In this document: positions 16,569 to 25,317 of the stretch, in pieces
How positions within the stretch are numbered: the stretch's first letter is position 1
How the letters are laid out: every line of letters starts with the position of its first letter
NCBI GenBank assembly: GCA_024684815.1
Contig: JAIKWL010000019.1
Location: 1-36,032, forward strand
Direction of reading: 5' to 3'
From: Saccharofermentans sp.
GTDB taxonomy: Bacteria > Bacillota > Clostridia > Saccharofermentanales > Saccharofermentanaceae
Length of the DNA: 36,032 nt
Position numbers and translations under genes: made by a program
The notes under the pieces: generated by a model
What the model was told of the DNA's origin: nothing
The model's database searches: none
The model's input: the letters and a program-made list of their open reading frames with translations, nothing else

Positions 16569-16892
16569 TCACTGCTTTTTCTTTTTGGGTTTCGGTGCAG
16601 GCAGCTCATCATACATGCTGCTTATCAGCTTAGTTAGGAACTCCCTGTTATCAACGTCTTCTACCAGAAGCATTTCTTTTGCACCCTCATAGGGAAGTTC
16701 CTTTTCCGCATCGGGCATTAAAGCAAGGGCAGACTTGACGGGCTTAACAAGAAAACGGTCATCGTAGATCCCGCCTACTATCCTGCCGCGGTAGTAGATG
16801 ATATATTCGCCCATCATGGCCTTATATGTTATCTCATCTAATCCGGACAACTGATCTGATATGAAATCAAGATACTCTTTTGACGATGCCAT
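16569..16892 (-). CDS. TfoX N-terminal domain protein
   Basis: 107 residues. ITYKAMMGEYIIYYRGRIVGGIYDDRFLVK fits the TfoX-N fold (K-x-M-F/M-G-E near the start, then a strand with G and a DDRxLVK strand), and the Lys-rich end KPKKKKQ is common in this family. In gamma-proteobacteria TfoX/Sxy drives competence genes, but single-domain clostridial members have no shown role. AGAGG lies eight bases before the ATG. It follows a small membrane-anchored protein gene by 19 bases on the same strand, so the two form an operon. Confidence 0.85.
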   Translation of the reverse strand: MASSKEYLDFISDQLSGLDEITYKAMMGEYIIYYRGRIVGGIYDDRFLVKPVKSALALMPDAEKELPYEGAKEMLLVEDVDNREFLTKLISSMYDELPAPKPKKKKQ

Positions 16893-16911
16893 CTTTCAAC
16901 CTCTCGAAAAA

Positions 16912-17382
16912 CTATTTTACGGTGATCACAAAAGGCGCGATCCTGATATCTTCCTCACCGTTATCAGCGACCTTTTCAAATTCTTCTTTGAGATGATCCG
17001 TTCCCTCCTGATCGACCAATACGATCTTTCCCTCAAACTGCTTTGGTTCTTCCTCAAAACGTCTAAGACTGTTATCGGAGACTTCGCAGAGAACAAAAAG
17101 TTTTTCGGAATCATCAAGATTGACATAAATATAATATCTTGCGCCGTATCCGAAATCCGAAAATGAATATCCGCCGGCTTCCCTTCTCTGTATTATGTGG
17201 TAATTGGTGACCGTGACAGATTCACCGTCAGTAAGTGAGAGATACGAAGAATCCAGTGGCTTAGAAACTGGTCTCAATAAGAAAAATAATAACATTCCGG
17301 AAAGCAGAACGAATGCAGTTGCATAGATAACGGGACGATGCCTGATTATCCACCTAACCGTTACGCGTCTGTAAGAACCCAT
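16912..17382 (-). CDS. Membrane-anchored protein of unknown function
   Basis: 156 residues. A basic N-terminus (MGSYRRVTVRWIIRHRP) and one transmembrane helix at about residues 18-36 (VIYATAFVLLSGMLLFFLL) anchor it, leaving about 120 residues outside the cell or in the wall space (DSSYLSLTDGESVTVTNYHII..., GYGARYYIYVNLDD...). I do not recognise the domain. AGGGGGGAG lies just before the ATG. Its promoter has a TATAAT at plus 17415-17420 without a good -35. Confidence 0.75.
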   Translation of the reverse strand: MGSYRRVTVRWIIRHRPVIYATAFVLLSGMLLFFLLRPVSKPLDSSYLSLTDGESVTVTNYHIIQRREAGGYSFSDFGYGARYYIYVNLDDSEKLFVLCEVSDNSLRRFEEEPKQFEGKIVLVDQEGTDHLKEEFEKVADNGEEDIRIAPFVITVK

Positions 17383-17498
17383 ATCTCTCCCCCCTATAAT
17401 CCCGTATAACTTTGATTATACATTATGATTTCCGGAGTATCAGGAACAAAGAACACATCAATTCAAAAACAGTATTATTGCCATGCCAATATAGTATG

Positions 17499-17526
17499 TT
17501 TGCATATACCTCTTTGCGTTTATACT
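17499..17526 (+). promoter_or_regulatory. Putative promoter of the PPDK-N-type gene
   Basis: TTTGCA (17499-17504) and TATACT (17521-17526) are spaced by 16 bases and lie 20 bases before the ATG at 17547, with a perfect AGGAGG in between. Confidence 0.5.
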
Positions 17527-17546
17527 CAAATCAAAAGGAGGTTTCC

Positions 17547-20117
17547 ATGGCTGCATTTGAAAGGATCTTAAGCGGCATTCCGGAGATGGATGCTGCATTC
17601 GACAATATAAGACTCGGCGATAATGTCGTCTGGCGTGTATCGGATCTGGATCAGTTTAAGCTGTTCATGGAACCTTATGTCGAGCAGGCGATAAAAGATA
17701 AGCGCAACATCATTTACTTCAGGTTTGCAAGCCACGATCCACTCGTGGAAGACAGACCCGAGATCAAAACGGTCACCATTCCCTTATCCCATAGATTCGA
17801 GACCTTCACGGTCGATATCCACAACGTGATCGAGAAAGAGGGCTTTGACGCATTCTATGTTTTCGACTGCCTGTCTGAATTACAGACAGCATGGGCGACA
17901 GACCTCATGATGGGAAACTTTTTCAAGGTAACATGCCCGTTTCTGTTCATACTTGATACGGTCGCATTCTTCCCGATCATCAGAGGCAAGCATTCCTCCG
18001 ATTCGATCAACAAGATCCTGAATACCACACAGCTTTTCATCGATGTATATTCGGACAAAAGAAATATCTATGTCCGTCCCGAAAAAGTATGGAACAGAAC
18101 CTCCGATACGATGTTCCTGCCGCACACATATGAGCCTGATACCGGCAGATTCCAGCCGATCCTGGACGGCGTTAAATCGAGCAGATTCTACCAGACTTTA
18201 GGTCAGGTCCAGCGCTCGTCCGAAGAACAGTTCTCGGACTCATGGGACAGGTTTTTCAACCGCACGAAGATCCTTCACGACAGTAACGCTGACATAACCG
18301 AAGAGTGCACCAGGATGTGCAACATCATGATGACAAGAGACGAGAAGATGCGCGAGATGGTTAGGAGGAATTTCGAGCCTGAAGATTATTTCGCGGTAAG
18401 AAATCACATGATCGGGACAGGCATGATAGGCGGAAAAGCATGCGGCATGCTCCTTGCCAGAGCGATAATCAGGAACAATGAACCTGATATAGCAGATTAC
18501 TTAGAGCCCCATGATTCGTTCTATGTCGGATCTGATCTTTACTACACCTACATCGTGGATAACGGTCTGTGGAACCTCCGCATAAACCAAAGGACCGAAG
18601 AAGGATATTTCACGCTCGCGGATGAGTTTGCAAAAAAGATCATGGAAGGTGAATTCTCCGCCGCGATGCGCGATCAGTTCGTGCACATAATCAAGTACTA
18701 CGGACAGGATCCTTATATCGTGCGTTCGAGCAGTATTCTCGAAGACGGATTCGGCAATGCTTTTGCGGGCAAATATGAGTCTGTATTCTGTGTTAACAGA
18801 GGCACTCCGGAAGAACGGCTTCAGGAGTTCGAGAATGCGATCAAGACCGTATATGCAAGCTCGATGAGCCTGTCGGCATTAGACTACAGAAAGCGCCGCG
18901 GACTCGACAAGCGTGACGAACAGATGGCCCTTCTTATCCAGCGCGTATCGGGTTCTTACTACGGCTCTTATTACATGCCTTGCGCAGCCGGTGTGGGCTA
19001 TTCCTACAGTCCGTACAGGGTCATGAAGGAATCAGATCCTACAGCGGGAATGTTAAGGCTCGTAATGGGATTGGGGACCTCCGCCGTTGACAGGACTGAA
19101 GGATCCTATCCCCGCATCGTTAATCTCGATATGCCCGAAAAGTCCTCGTATTCATCGTCTGCCGACAAGCACAAGTTTTCGCAGGGCAAGGCAGAGGTCA
19201 TAAATATGACCTCTCACACTCTGGAAAAGCTCACTTACGATAAGCTCGAAAAGGACATCCCGAGATATCTCGAAAACGTACTTCTGGAACACGATTACGA
19301 AGCCGAATCCAGGCTCCGTGAGATGGGACGCCCGAGGCAGATCAAGTTCATCTCATGCAAAGGACTGGTCTCAAACAAACAGCTCATGGAACAGATGAAA
19401 AGACTCCTGCACTGTATACAGAATGAGTACGACTATCCTGTCGACACAGAGTTCACCATCAACATCTCTGATAACGGCGATTATTCCATTGACCTCCTTC
19501 AGTGCCGCCCTTTGCAGATACAGAAAACATCCTCAGGTACGGTAATACCTGAAGGAATACCGGAAGATAAGATCCTTCTGGAGAGCAAAGGTGCTTCAAT
19601 GGGTATGTCCAAAGCAAACACACTCGACATCATCGTTTATGTGGATCCCATCAAATACTACAATATGCCGTACAAGGACAAGCCTGCCGTTGCAAGGCTT
19701 ATCGGCAAACTCAACTGGCATTACAGGGATCAGGGCAAGCACATGATGCTGATAGTTCCCGGCCGTGTCGGAACAACATCACCCGAATTAGGTGTTCCGA
19801 CAGCATTCGCCGATATAAGCGCTTTCGAGATCATATGCGAGATGGAGGAATCCAGAGCAGGCTACAACCCTGAACTGTCCTACGGAAGCCATATCTTCCA
19901 GGATCTTGTCGAGGCGGAGATCCTTTATACTGCTGCATTCAATAATTCAAAGACTATATGTTTCCATCCCGAGAGGCTTTTCTCTTCTCCTGATGCTGCA
20001 GGCGATTTCGCGGGAGAGACAGACCTTACGGATATAGTCCATGTTTTCGATGTTTCGGGAAGAGACTGCAAAGTCTATAACGATATCGCAAACGAACATC
20101 TCGTGATCACCTGCTGA
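17547..20117 (+). CDS. PEP/pyruvate-binding (PPDK-N) protein with KaiC-like degenerate ATPase N-terminus
   Basis: 856 residues from ATG 17547, which has a perfect AGGAGG five to six bases upstream; a frame start at 17412 has none. The N-terminal about 200 residues follow the KaiC/RecA layout: SGIPEMDAAF (as SGIPxLD), GDNVVWRVSDLDQF in place of the P-loop, and FDAFYVFDCLSEL as the Walker B strand. The P-loop lacks GKT, so this half is probably not a normal ATPase. From about residue 288 (MIGTGMIGGKACGML), through DPYIVRSSSILEDGFGNAFAGKYESVF (about 388), to LLQCRPLQI (about 650), it carries the ATP-grasp nucleotide-binding domain of PEP synthase/PPDK. No phospho-histidine swivel or PEP barrel domain is present, so it cannot be a full PEP synthase. 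Function unknown, conserved architecture. Confidence 0.8.
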   Translation: MAAFERILSGIPEMDAAFDNIRLGDNVVWRVSDLDQFKLFMEPYVEQAIKDKRNIIYFRFASHDPLVEDRPEIKTVTIPLSHRFETFTVDIHNVIEKEGFDAFYVFDCLSELQTAWATDLMMGNFFKVTCPFLFILDTVAFFPIIRGKHSSDSINKILNTTQLFIDVYSDKRNIYVRPEKVWNRTSDTMFLPHTYEPDTGRFQPILDGVKSSRFYQTLGQVQRSSEEQFSDSWDRFFNRTKILHDSNADITEECTRMCNIMMTRDEKMREMVRRNFEPEDYFAVRNHMIGTGMIGGKACGMLLARAIIRNNEPDIADYLEPHDSFYVGSDLYYTYIVDNGLWNLRINQRTEEGYFTLADEFAKKIMEGEFSAAMRDQFVHIIKYYGQDPYIVRSSSILEDGFGNAFAGKYESVFCVNRGTPEERLQEFENAIKTVYASSMSLSALDYRKRRGLDKRDEQMALLIQRVSGSYYGSYYMPCAAGVGYSYSPYRVMKESDPTAGMLRLVMGLGTSAVDRTEGSYPRIVNLDMPEKSSYSSSADKHKFSQGKAEVINMTSHTLEKLTYDKLEKDIPRYLENVLLEHDYEAESRLREMGRPRQIKFISCKGLVSNKQLMEQMKRLLHCIQNEYDYPVDTEFTINISDNGDYSIDLLQCRPLQIQKTSSGTVIPEGIPEDKILLESKGASMGMSKANTLDIIVYVDPIKYYNMPYKDKPAVARLIGKLNWHYRDQGKHMMLIVPGRVGTTSPELGVPTAFADISAFEIICEMEESRAGYNPELSYGSHIFQDLVEAEILYTAAFNNSKTICFHPERLFSSPDAAGDFAGETDLTDIVHVFDVSGRDCKVYNDIANEHLVITC

Positions 20118-20166
20118 AAAACGTACAGCGGTCAGTTGTGATCACACTCTGCCCATTACATTTTCA

Positions 20167-20201
20167 AAGAAAAAAGGGTGCTCCGTTTCCGGAACACCCT
20201 T
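20167..20201 (-). terminator. Strong rho-independent terminator for the sigma/lipoprotein operon
   Basis: AAGGGTG/CACCCTT with an inner TCCG/CGGA and one mismatch gives a 12-step stem around a four-base loop (20174-20201). On the minus strand it is followed by TTTTTTCTTT, so it ends transcription from the lipoprotein gene. On the plus strand there is no T-run, so the PPDK-N-type gene gains little from it. Confidence 0.85.
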
Positions 20202-20217
20202 AACCATCATTAGTTTA

Positions 20218-21171
20218 TCACTCCGGATTCTGGATAATGAGCAGACCGTCTGAAGAGATCGTTCCCTCCATAGGGAGTGTGAAGATATTCTGGCGGTCTC
20301 CGTCGATAAGGACTGATTTAGAACCGTCCGCATTGTCGGTAACAGTTGTAGACATCAGAGAACTTCCACCGAGCATTTCCTTGACATACGTAACAGCCTT
20401 GTCCGCATCAGCAAACTTAATGCATATGACAGCAATATGACGGTGCTCATCATCTACTCCGTGCGCGACGAATCCGTCATAGGACACCTCAGGTTCAACA
20501 ACAAATCCCTTTGCCTGATAATCCCTGCAAAGATCGATGATCTGCTGATCCTTGAAGTCTTCGGGAGCAGCCTTGTTCTCTCTGCCGGATTCTTCAGAAG
20601 GTGCATACTGCATCAGACCGTCATACATAACTGATCCCATATAGCGTTCGTCGATCTCGAAGAAATACGATTGTGCCATATCACGGGCAGTGTAGCCCAC
20701 ACAGTCTTTGATCCATACATCTTTTACAAAATTGACTCCGTCATCCATGGTCTTGAACTTTGCCCAGCACATATATGAATCAGGCGCTTCTTCTTTATAC
20801 ATGCGGAATCCTTCCACGTAATTGTAATCAGAAGCTCCGATCTGGGATGCCATGACAGGCTCTACGACAAGACCTTTTTCCTCATAATCCAAAACCATCA
20901 TCTTGATCGTGGGATCAGTATATCCGGTAAAGACTTCCGCTTCGTTCTTATCGTCTTTTTCGGCCCCGTCATCATTTGACTTATCATCTTTTATATCGTC
21001 ATCTTTATCCGGTTTTTTAGTATAGCCGTCATCCTTTATCTCTTCTGATCCGGACCTGTCATCGCCGTATCTGCCGGAGCCTGAACCGGACTTCTTATCA
21101 GAACATCCGAATACCGACAAAGCCATTACTGCGCAAACCAAAACTGCAATGATTCTTCTAAATGATTTCAT
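20218..21171 (-). CDS. Lipoprotein with acidic linker and duplicated C-terminal domain
   Basis: 317 residues. MKSFRRII, a hydrophobic core and SVFGC form a lipoprotein signal. A highly charged Asp/Lys/Gly linker (about residues 25-80) leads to two related halves: DPTIKMMVLDYEEKGLVVEP near residue 86 and DQQIIDLCRDYQAKGFVVEP near residue 210. Each half starts with the same helix and KGxVVEP turn, so the domain has been duplicated. Function unknown. AGGAGG lies about nine bases before the ATG. It follows the ECF sigma gene by 53 bases and ends at a terminator, so it is very likely co-transcribed with that gene and may be its sensor partner. Confidence 0.82.
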   Translation of the reverse strand: MKSFRRIIAVLVCAVMALSVFGCSDKKSGSGSGRYGDDRSGSEEIKDDGYTKKPDKDDDIKDDKSNDDGAEKDDKNEAEVFTGYTDPTIKMMVLDYEEKGLVVEPVMASQIGASDYNYVEGFRMYKEEAPDSYMCWAKFKTMDDGVNFVKDVWIKDCVGYTARDMAQSYFFEIDERYMGSVMYDGLMQYAPSEESGRENKAAPEDFKDQQIIDLCRDYQAKGFVVEPEVSYDGFVAHGVDDEHRHIAVICIKFADADKAVTYVKEMLGGSSLMSTTVTDNADGSKSVLIDGDRQNIFTLPMEGTISSDGLLIIQNPE

Positions 21172-21224
21172 TTTTTCTTCCTCCTAAATCTATCCTTTAT
21201 TTTCTTTATGTGACCGTTTCCCGT

Positions 21225-22730
21225 TTATACCAACGGAAGCTCGATCGTTAAGTTGTATTCGCCGTCATAATAGACTGTAGTGATATAGCATGTTACAAGT
21301 TTATAAAATGTTGTATTGCCTTCTGCATACGTTGCACGGTCGTACTTTTCGCCGGGTGCCACTTCCACGCCATAGCTTACATGACAGTCCCAGGAATTGT
21401 CATTGTGTTTGTCATAAGTTGTAACACGATATTCCGGATCTATTTCGGAATACTCACATAGGATATCATACAATTTATCAATTAATTCTTCTGCGAATTC
21501 GGCATCGTCAGTCTCAAGCTTTATGATGGCTATACCGTTCGGCGCGACTACGAATGTTCCGTCATCAGCAACTGTGACATTGCGCATGGTAACGCTTGTG
21601 ATACAGTTCATGGCATCGGCATTCTTGAACAGATATGCGAGCTTTTCCTCATCCATCAGACGCGGCGCCACATCAAATCTGTCAGGATATTCGCTAACCA
21701 AATCACCTGTCGACACCTTGGTTAATTCAAGGATCTTTTCGACTGTCTCGTCTGCACTCAGGCCTTCAATAGAATAAGGCTGGGGCTTTTCTGCTGTCGT
21801 AGCTGCGGTCCGGGTCGTTGCATCAGTTGCAGCTGTTGTTACATCTGTCTGAGTCATGACCGTATCATCACTTGCGGTGATATATTCAGTTGTCGTCTCT
21901 TCGATCGTAACTTCTTCCGTGACCGCAGGCTTTGTATCCGCCTTCTTATTGACTATTCCAATGATGATCCCTACTGTCGCGCCGACGGCGACTGCTCCGG
22001 AAACACCTCCTATCAATGCTTTGTTGATCATTATCCCTGTTCCTTTCTTCGCTGCTGATTGAGCGATCTTTGTTCCGGCTCCGTTGAGGGAAGCCTTTGC
22101 TGATGCGGACAGGGTTGTTGTAAGTGAAGCCGGCATGACCTTGAAAGGTACCTGCTCTGCTTCTTTTATAAAGAGTTTGCTCAGGAACGGCAGAGCCATA
22201 CCGAACAGCTTCGTCTTCTTTTCATCTTCATACTTCTCGACCTCCTTTTTTATCTTATTCCTGGCAAAGTTAAGGCGGCGGGAAACTGTACCTTGAGGAA
22301 CACCTAAAGCTTCTGCGACTTCAGCGGTACTCATCTCATCAAAATAGAACAGGATAAGTGTCCTTCTGATATCCTCAGACAAAGAATTGTTGATGATATC
22401 CATGATAACCGCACGTGCTTCTCCGGATTCGATGATCGTATCCGGCAGGAAATCCTCAGGCATAGCTTCGATATCGTCAAAGAACTCATCATCCGCGTTG
22501 TCTGTCCTCGTCCTTGTAAGACGGTTGAGAGACTTGTTGGCAGCGATCTTTTTAAGCCAGGGCAGAACCTTGCTCTTATCCTGAATAGTGTCATAGGATT
22601 CGATCAAAGTTACAAAGGTATCCTGAACAACATCCTGTGCATCCGCCTCATTCTTGAGCAGTGCAAATGCAGTCCAGTATACAGCCTTGTAGTCCTCGTT
22701 ATAGATCTTTTCGAGTTCCTTTTCGTTCAT
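21225..22730 (-). CDS. ECF-type sigma factor with fused transmembrane helix and extracytoplasmic domain
   Basis: 501 residues, far longer than the usual 160-200 for an ECF sigma. Residues about 7-75 are region 2 (DYKAVYWTAFALLKNEADAQDVVQDTFV, then WLKKIAANKSLNRLTR); residues 113-165 are region 4 with HTH (DEMSTAEVAEALGVPQGTVSRRL). A linker follows, then one hydrophobic helix at 238-260 (ALIGGVSGAVAVGATVGIIIGIV). Beyond it are a Thr-rich stretch (271-322) and a domain of about 180 residues ending in ITTVYYDGEYNLTIELP. The arrangement puts the sigma domains in the cytoplasm and the last third outside, so it may be held at the membrane and released or controlled by a signal. AGGAGG lies ten bases before the ATG. 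It has its own leader with a stable hairpin and is followed by a lipoprotein gene. Confidence 0.88.
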   Translation of the reverse strand: MNEKELEKIYNEDYKAVYWTAFALLKNEADAQDVVQDTFVTLIESYDTIQDKSKVLPWLKKIAANKSLNRLTRTRTDNADDEFFDDIEAMPEDFLPDTIIESGEARAVIMDIINNSLSEDIRRTLILFYFDEMSTAEVAEALGVPQGTVSRRLNFARNKIKKEVEKYEDEKKTKLFGMALPFLSKLFIKEAEQVPFKVMPASLTTTLSASAKASLNGAGTKIAQSAAKKGTGIMINKALIGGVSGAVAVGATVGIIIGIVNKKADTKPAVTEEVTIEETTTEYITASDDTVMTQTDVTTAATDATTRTAATTAEKPQPYSIEGLSADETVEKILELTKVSTGDLVSEYPDRFDVAPRLMDEEKLAYLFKNADAMNCITSVTMRNVTVADDGTFVVAPNGIAIIKLETDDAEFAEELIDKLYDILCEYSEIDPEYRVTTYDKHNDNSWDCHVSYGVEVAPGEKYDRATYAEGNTTFYKLVTCYITTVYYDGEYNLTIELPLV

Positions 22731-22751
22731 CCTGCTTTGCCTCCTTTTGTC

Positions 22752-22783
22752 CGCATCTGTCTTATAGACACATAACAGATGCG
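22752..22783 (-). promoter_or_regulatory. Perfect 9-bp hairpin in the sigma gene leader
   Basis: CGCATCTGT (22752-22760) and ACAGATGCG (22775-22783) form a perfect 9-bp stem with a 14-base loop, six bases before the AGGAGG of the sigma gene. There is no T-run in the minus direction. It may affect translation or mRNA life. Upstream, TTATTATAAAA (minus strand, near 22820) is a possible -10. Confidence 0.5.
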
Positions 22784-22866
22784 TTTTCTTCGGTGGTCTT
22801 CAAAAAATTTTTCCGTTTTTTATAATAACATTCCGAAAAGGGGGCTGGCACAGCGAAAATCTGATT

Positions 22867-25317
22867 TTATCTGCCGCCAAAAATTGTCCGGATCCTGCTG
22901 TCTACAGCAACGGTCACGGTATCCAGATCCTTCTGTCCGAGGAAGTATCCGGGAAGCTCTTCAGATATTATCTTCATGACCGCGTTATCTGTAACTACAA
23001 CCGAATCGATCTCCTCTATCGTCTGAAGGAAGATATCCGGAAGTGCCGAACCGGGGACGAAGAAACTGTTTTCCCTGTACAAAGAATCATTGACCAACTC
23101 CGGATCGGATGTATAGGAACGGAAAATATTCCTGTTATGCTCCTTCTCTTTTTCGACCATGGCCATAACAGCCAAACGGTTAACTGGGATTGCTGCCTGA
23201 GTCTCCTGCTGGATCTCTTTGCTGAGCATGAGATCGAGAAGCGCATATGCTCCCTCTATAACCTTCGTGCCTGCCGTAACCGAGAATGAATTGGTGATAT
23301 TAGCTGAAGGCCCGTTTCCTTCCTTTGAAGGAAGACCTGTTATCTTCAGATTGTCATGGAAGTAATCAACATGGGCAAGACTCGCCAGTGAATAAATATC
23401 CTCAACATATACCGCTTTTTTCGCCGGAATGAGTTTTCCGATATTCTCGATCTCCCGGATCTCCCATGTCGTTATATAAGCTTTGCCCTCGGGAACATTA
23501 TCTTTGAATAACATCGCCAGATCCTTGAATTCATTGCCGGCAAAGGCCGTCGGGTTATTCCCGGACCACTTGGCATAATCAGCCTTGATACACATATTCA
23601 TGAAATGCATACGGCTGGTCTCCTGTGTTGCAGGTTCGATCCCGTCAAGCTTTTCTTTTACAAAGGAAGCATACTGTTCGTATGTAAAACCTTTCTGCTC
23701 CTCATCCAGCAATGAACTGTCGGTAACTATTCCGGCAATCCTGAACGCGGTCGGAATAAAGAATGTGCTTCCGGCTGTCTCCGATGCGTCGATAACGTTT
23801 GTGTAAAACTCAGAAAGACTGAAAGACTCACCGTCCAGATAAGGCTTAAGATCCATAAGATATTCGCTGTCCAATATATCCGCAATCCCTGATGCGCCAA
23901 GGATAACATCAGGACCTTCTCCGGAAAGGATGTCAGATCTAAGGTCTCTGCCTGCCATCACTCCGGCACTGTACATCTGAATATCCGACCCGTCTATTTC
24001 TTCCGTTGAATCCTTATCAGAAAGATAACTGTACGGATCGTAAGAGACCAGCTGAGCATAGTAATCCTGATTCAGCATATTAAATGTCTGCAGCGCCTTC
24101 GATTCGAAATAAGAGATCTTGTCTTTCGTATCAGCAACCGTAAGCACAGCCTTTCCGGCATTGGGATTCTTATCTGCCTTCTCAATCAGATAAACGACTG
24201 AAGGAGACAGCATTCCCATATATTCCTCGTACTCCTGAATGCATCCGAGGATCACCTTATTGTCGTCACAATACAGAACAAAGGAATTTTGAGTCTCATA
24301 TCGGTTAACATCACAACTGTTGAAATCCAGCCTGCATACTTCCTTCAGGTTTTCGATGTCATATTCAAAAACGCCTGTCGACCTTGTCAGATATGTCTTT
24401 CCGTCTCCGGTAATGGAAATATTTCCCAGATCTGATATCTGTTTCAGATCCGTAATTTCTGTCAGCTGTCCCGTAGCAAGATCGAGTTTTAAAGTTGCAA
24501 ACTGATCATCGCCATATGCTTCTATATAAAGATTGCCGTTATTGCCTCCTATAAGACTTAAGACAGCCGAAACCCCTTTCGGTCCGAAAACATCTTTGAA
24601 ATCGACGGTATATAGTGCCTTCCCGTCCTCAGCTACGACTATATGTTCGTGGTTATTTCCGTAATATAAACTGTTTATCTGAAATACCTCATAGTCATTG
24701 ATCACATTGACACTGCTTACATAACTGTATTCTGCCTGGGGAAGATCCACATCGATCTTTTCGATCGTCTTGGAGATCAGGCCTGTGTCCGGGTCAAGCT
24801 CGCAGGTGTATAATTCCTTTTTCTGCATTTTCGTGAAGTAGAACCGGATGCCATTATCCCCTTTGTCAAAAGCCATCAGGATATCACCAAAGTAATTCTG
24901 ATCGACATCAGACAGCTCGTCACTGACATTTATCATATTAAGGAGACTTCCGTCCATATCAAAGATCCCGACTAATTTCTCCGTTGAGGTTACAGTATAT
25001 GAGTCGTTTGAATAATTCTCTCCCTGATACGTGGAATAATACATCACAAACTTATCATCAACGAGCCACGGACCTGCCGAATACAAAACACCTGCGGTAT
25101 CCTCGCTGAAGTTCGGAACCAGTTCCATTTTCCTCGTTGTATACCACGGATCATCCTCGGAAACAGTCTTCTTCTCATCTTCCTCATCTTTAGGTTTCTG
25201 ACAGGAAGCGATCGAAAGAGTGACCGACGACATCATGATCACGGAAAGAATAAACGTTATGGCCTTTTTAGTATTCCTCATAAATAAACCCCACAGATCT
25301 TTTTTACGGCGCGGCAT
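22867..25317 (-). CDS. Lipoprotein fusing a propeller-like region to an ABC solute-binding-protein domain
   Basis: 816 residues from ATG 25317 (GGGAG seven bases upstream); an ATG at 25281 with GGGGT is an equally clean lipoprotein start, and TTG 25335 is less likely. MRNTKKAITFILSVIMMSS and the lipobox SIASC show export and lipid anchoring. The region to about residue 400 has repeated strands of propeller type (GDGKTYLTRSTGVFEYD; NGNLYIEAYGDDQFATLKLD). The second half looks like a family 1 solute-binding protein: GEGPDVILGASGIADIL, YLMDLKPYL, FFIPTAFRIAGIVTD, and the late AYALLDLMLSKEIQQETQAAIPVNR. No permease is adjacent, so it may sense and not import. It lies just upstream of the sigma gene on the same strand. 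Confidence 0.83.
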   Translation of the reverse strand: MPRRKKDLWGLFMRNTKKAITFILSVIMMSSVTLSIASCQKPKDEEDEKKTVSEDDPWYTTRKMELVPNFSEDTAGVLYSAGPWLVDDKFVMYYSTYQGENYSNDSYTVTSTEKLVGIFDMDGSLLNMINVSDELSDVDQNYFGDILMAFDKGDNGIRFYFTKMQKKELYTCELDPDTGLISKTIEKIDVDLPQAEYSYVSSVNVINDYEVFQINSLYYGNNHEHIVVAEDGKALYTVDFKDVFGPKGVSAVLSLIGGNNGNLYIEAYGDDQFATLKLDLATGQLTEITDLKQISDLGNISITGDGKTYLTRSTGVFEYDIENLKEVCRLDFNSCDVNRYETQNSFVLYCDDNKVILGCIQEYEEYMGMLSPSVVYLIEKADKNPNAGKAVLTVADTKDKISYFESKALQTFNMLNQDYYAQLVSYDPYSYLSDKDSTEEIDGSDIQMYSAGVMAGRDLRSDILSGEGPDVILGASGIADILDSEYLMDLKPYLDGESFSLSEFYTNVIDASETAGSTFFIPTAFRIAGIVTDSSLLDEEQKGFTYEQYASFVKEKLDGIEPATQETSRMHFMNMCIKADYAKWSGNNPTAFAGNEFKDLAMLFKDNVPEGKAYITTWEIREIENIGKLIPAKKAVYVEDIYSLASLAHVDYFHDNLKITGLPSKEGNGPSANITNSFSVTAGTKVIEGAYALLDLMLSKEIQQETQAAIPVNRLAVMAMVEKEKEHNRNIFRSYTSDPELVNDSLYRENSFFVPGSALPDIFLQTIEEIDSVVVTDNAVMKIISEELPGYFLGQKDLDTVTVAVDSRIRTIFGGR

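Noticed and set aside
16569-16892. Competence regulator
   Set aside because: Only the TfoX N-terminal domain is present and no competence genes are near.
17412-17546. 45-residue N-terminal extension of the PPDK-N-type protein
   Set aside because: It would cover the promoter and has no ribosome site; AGGAGG precedes ATG 17547.
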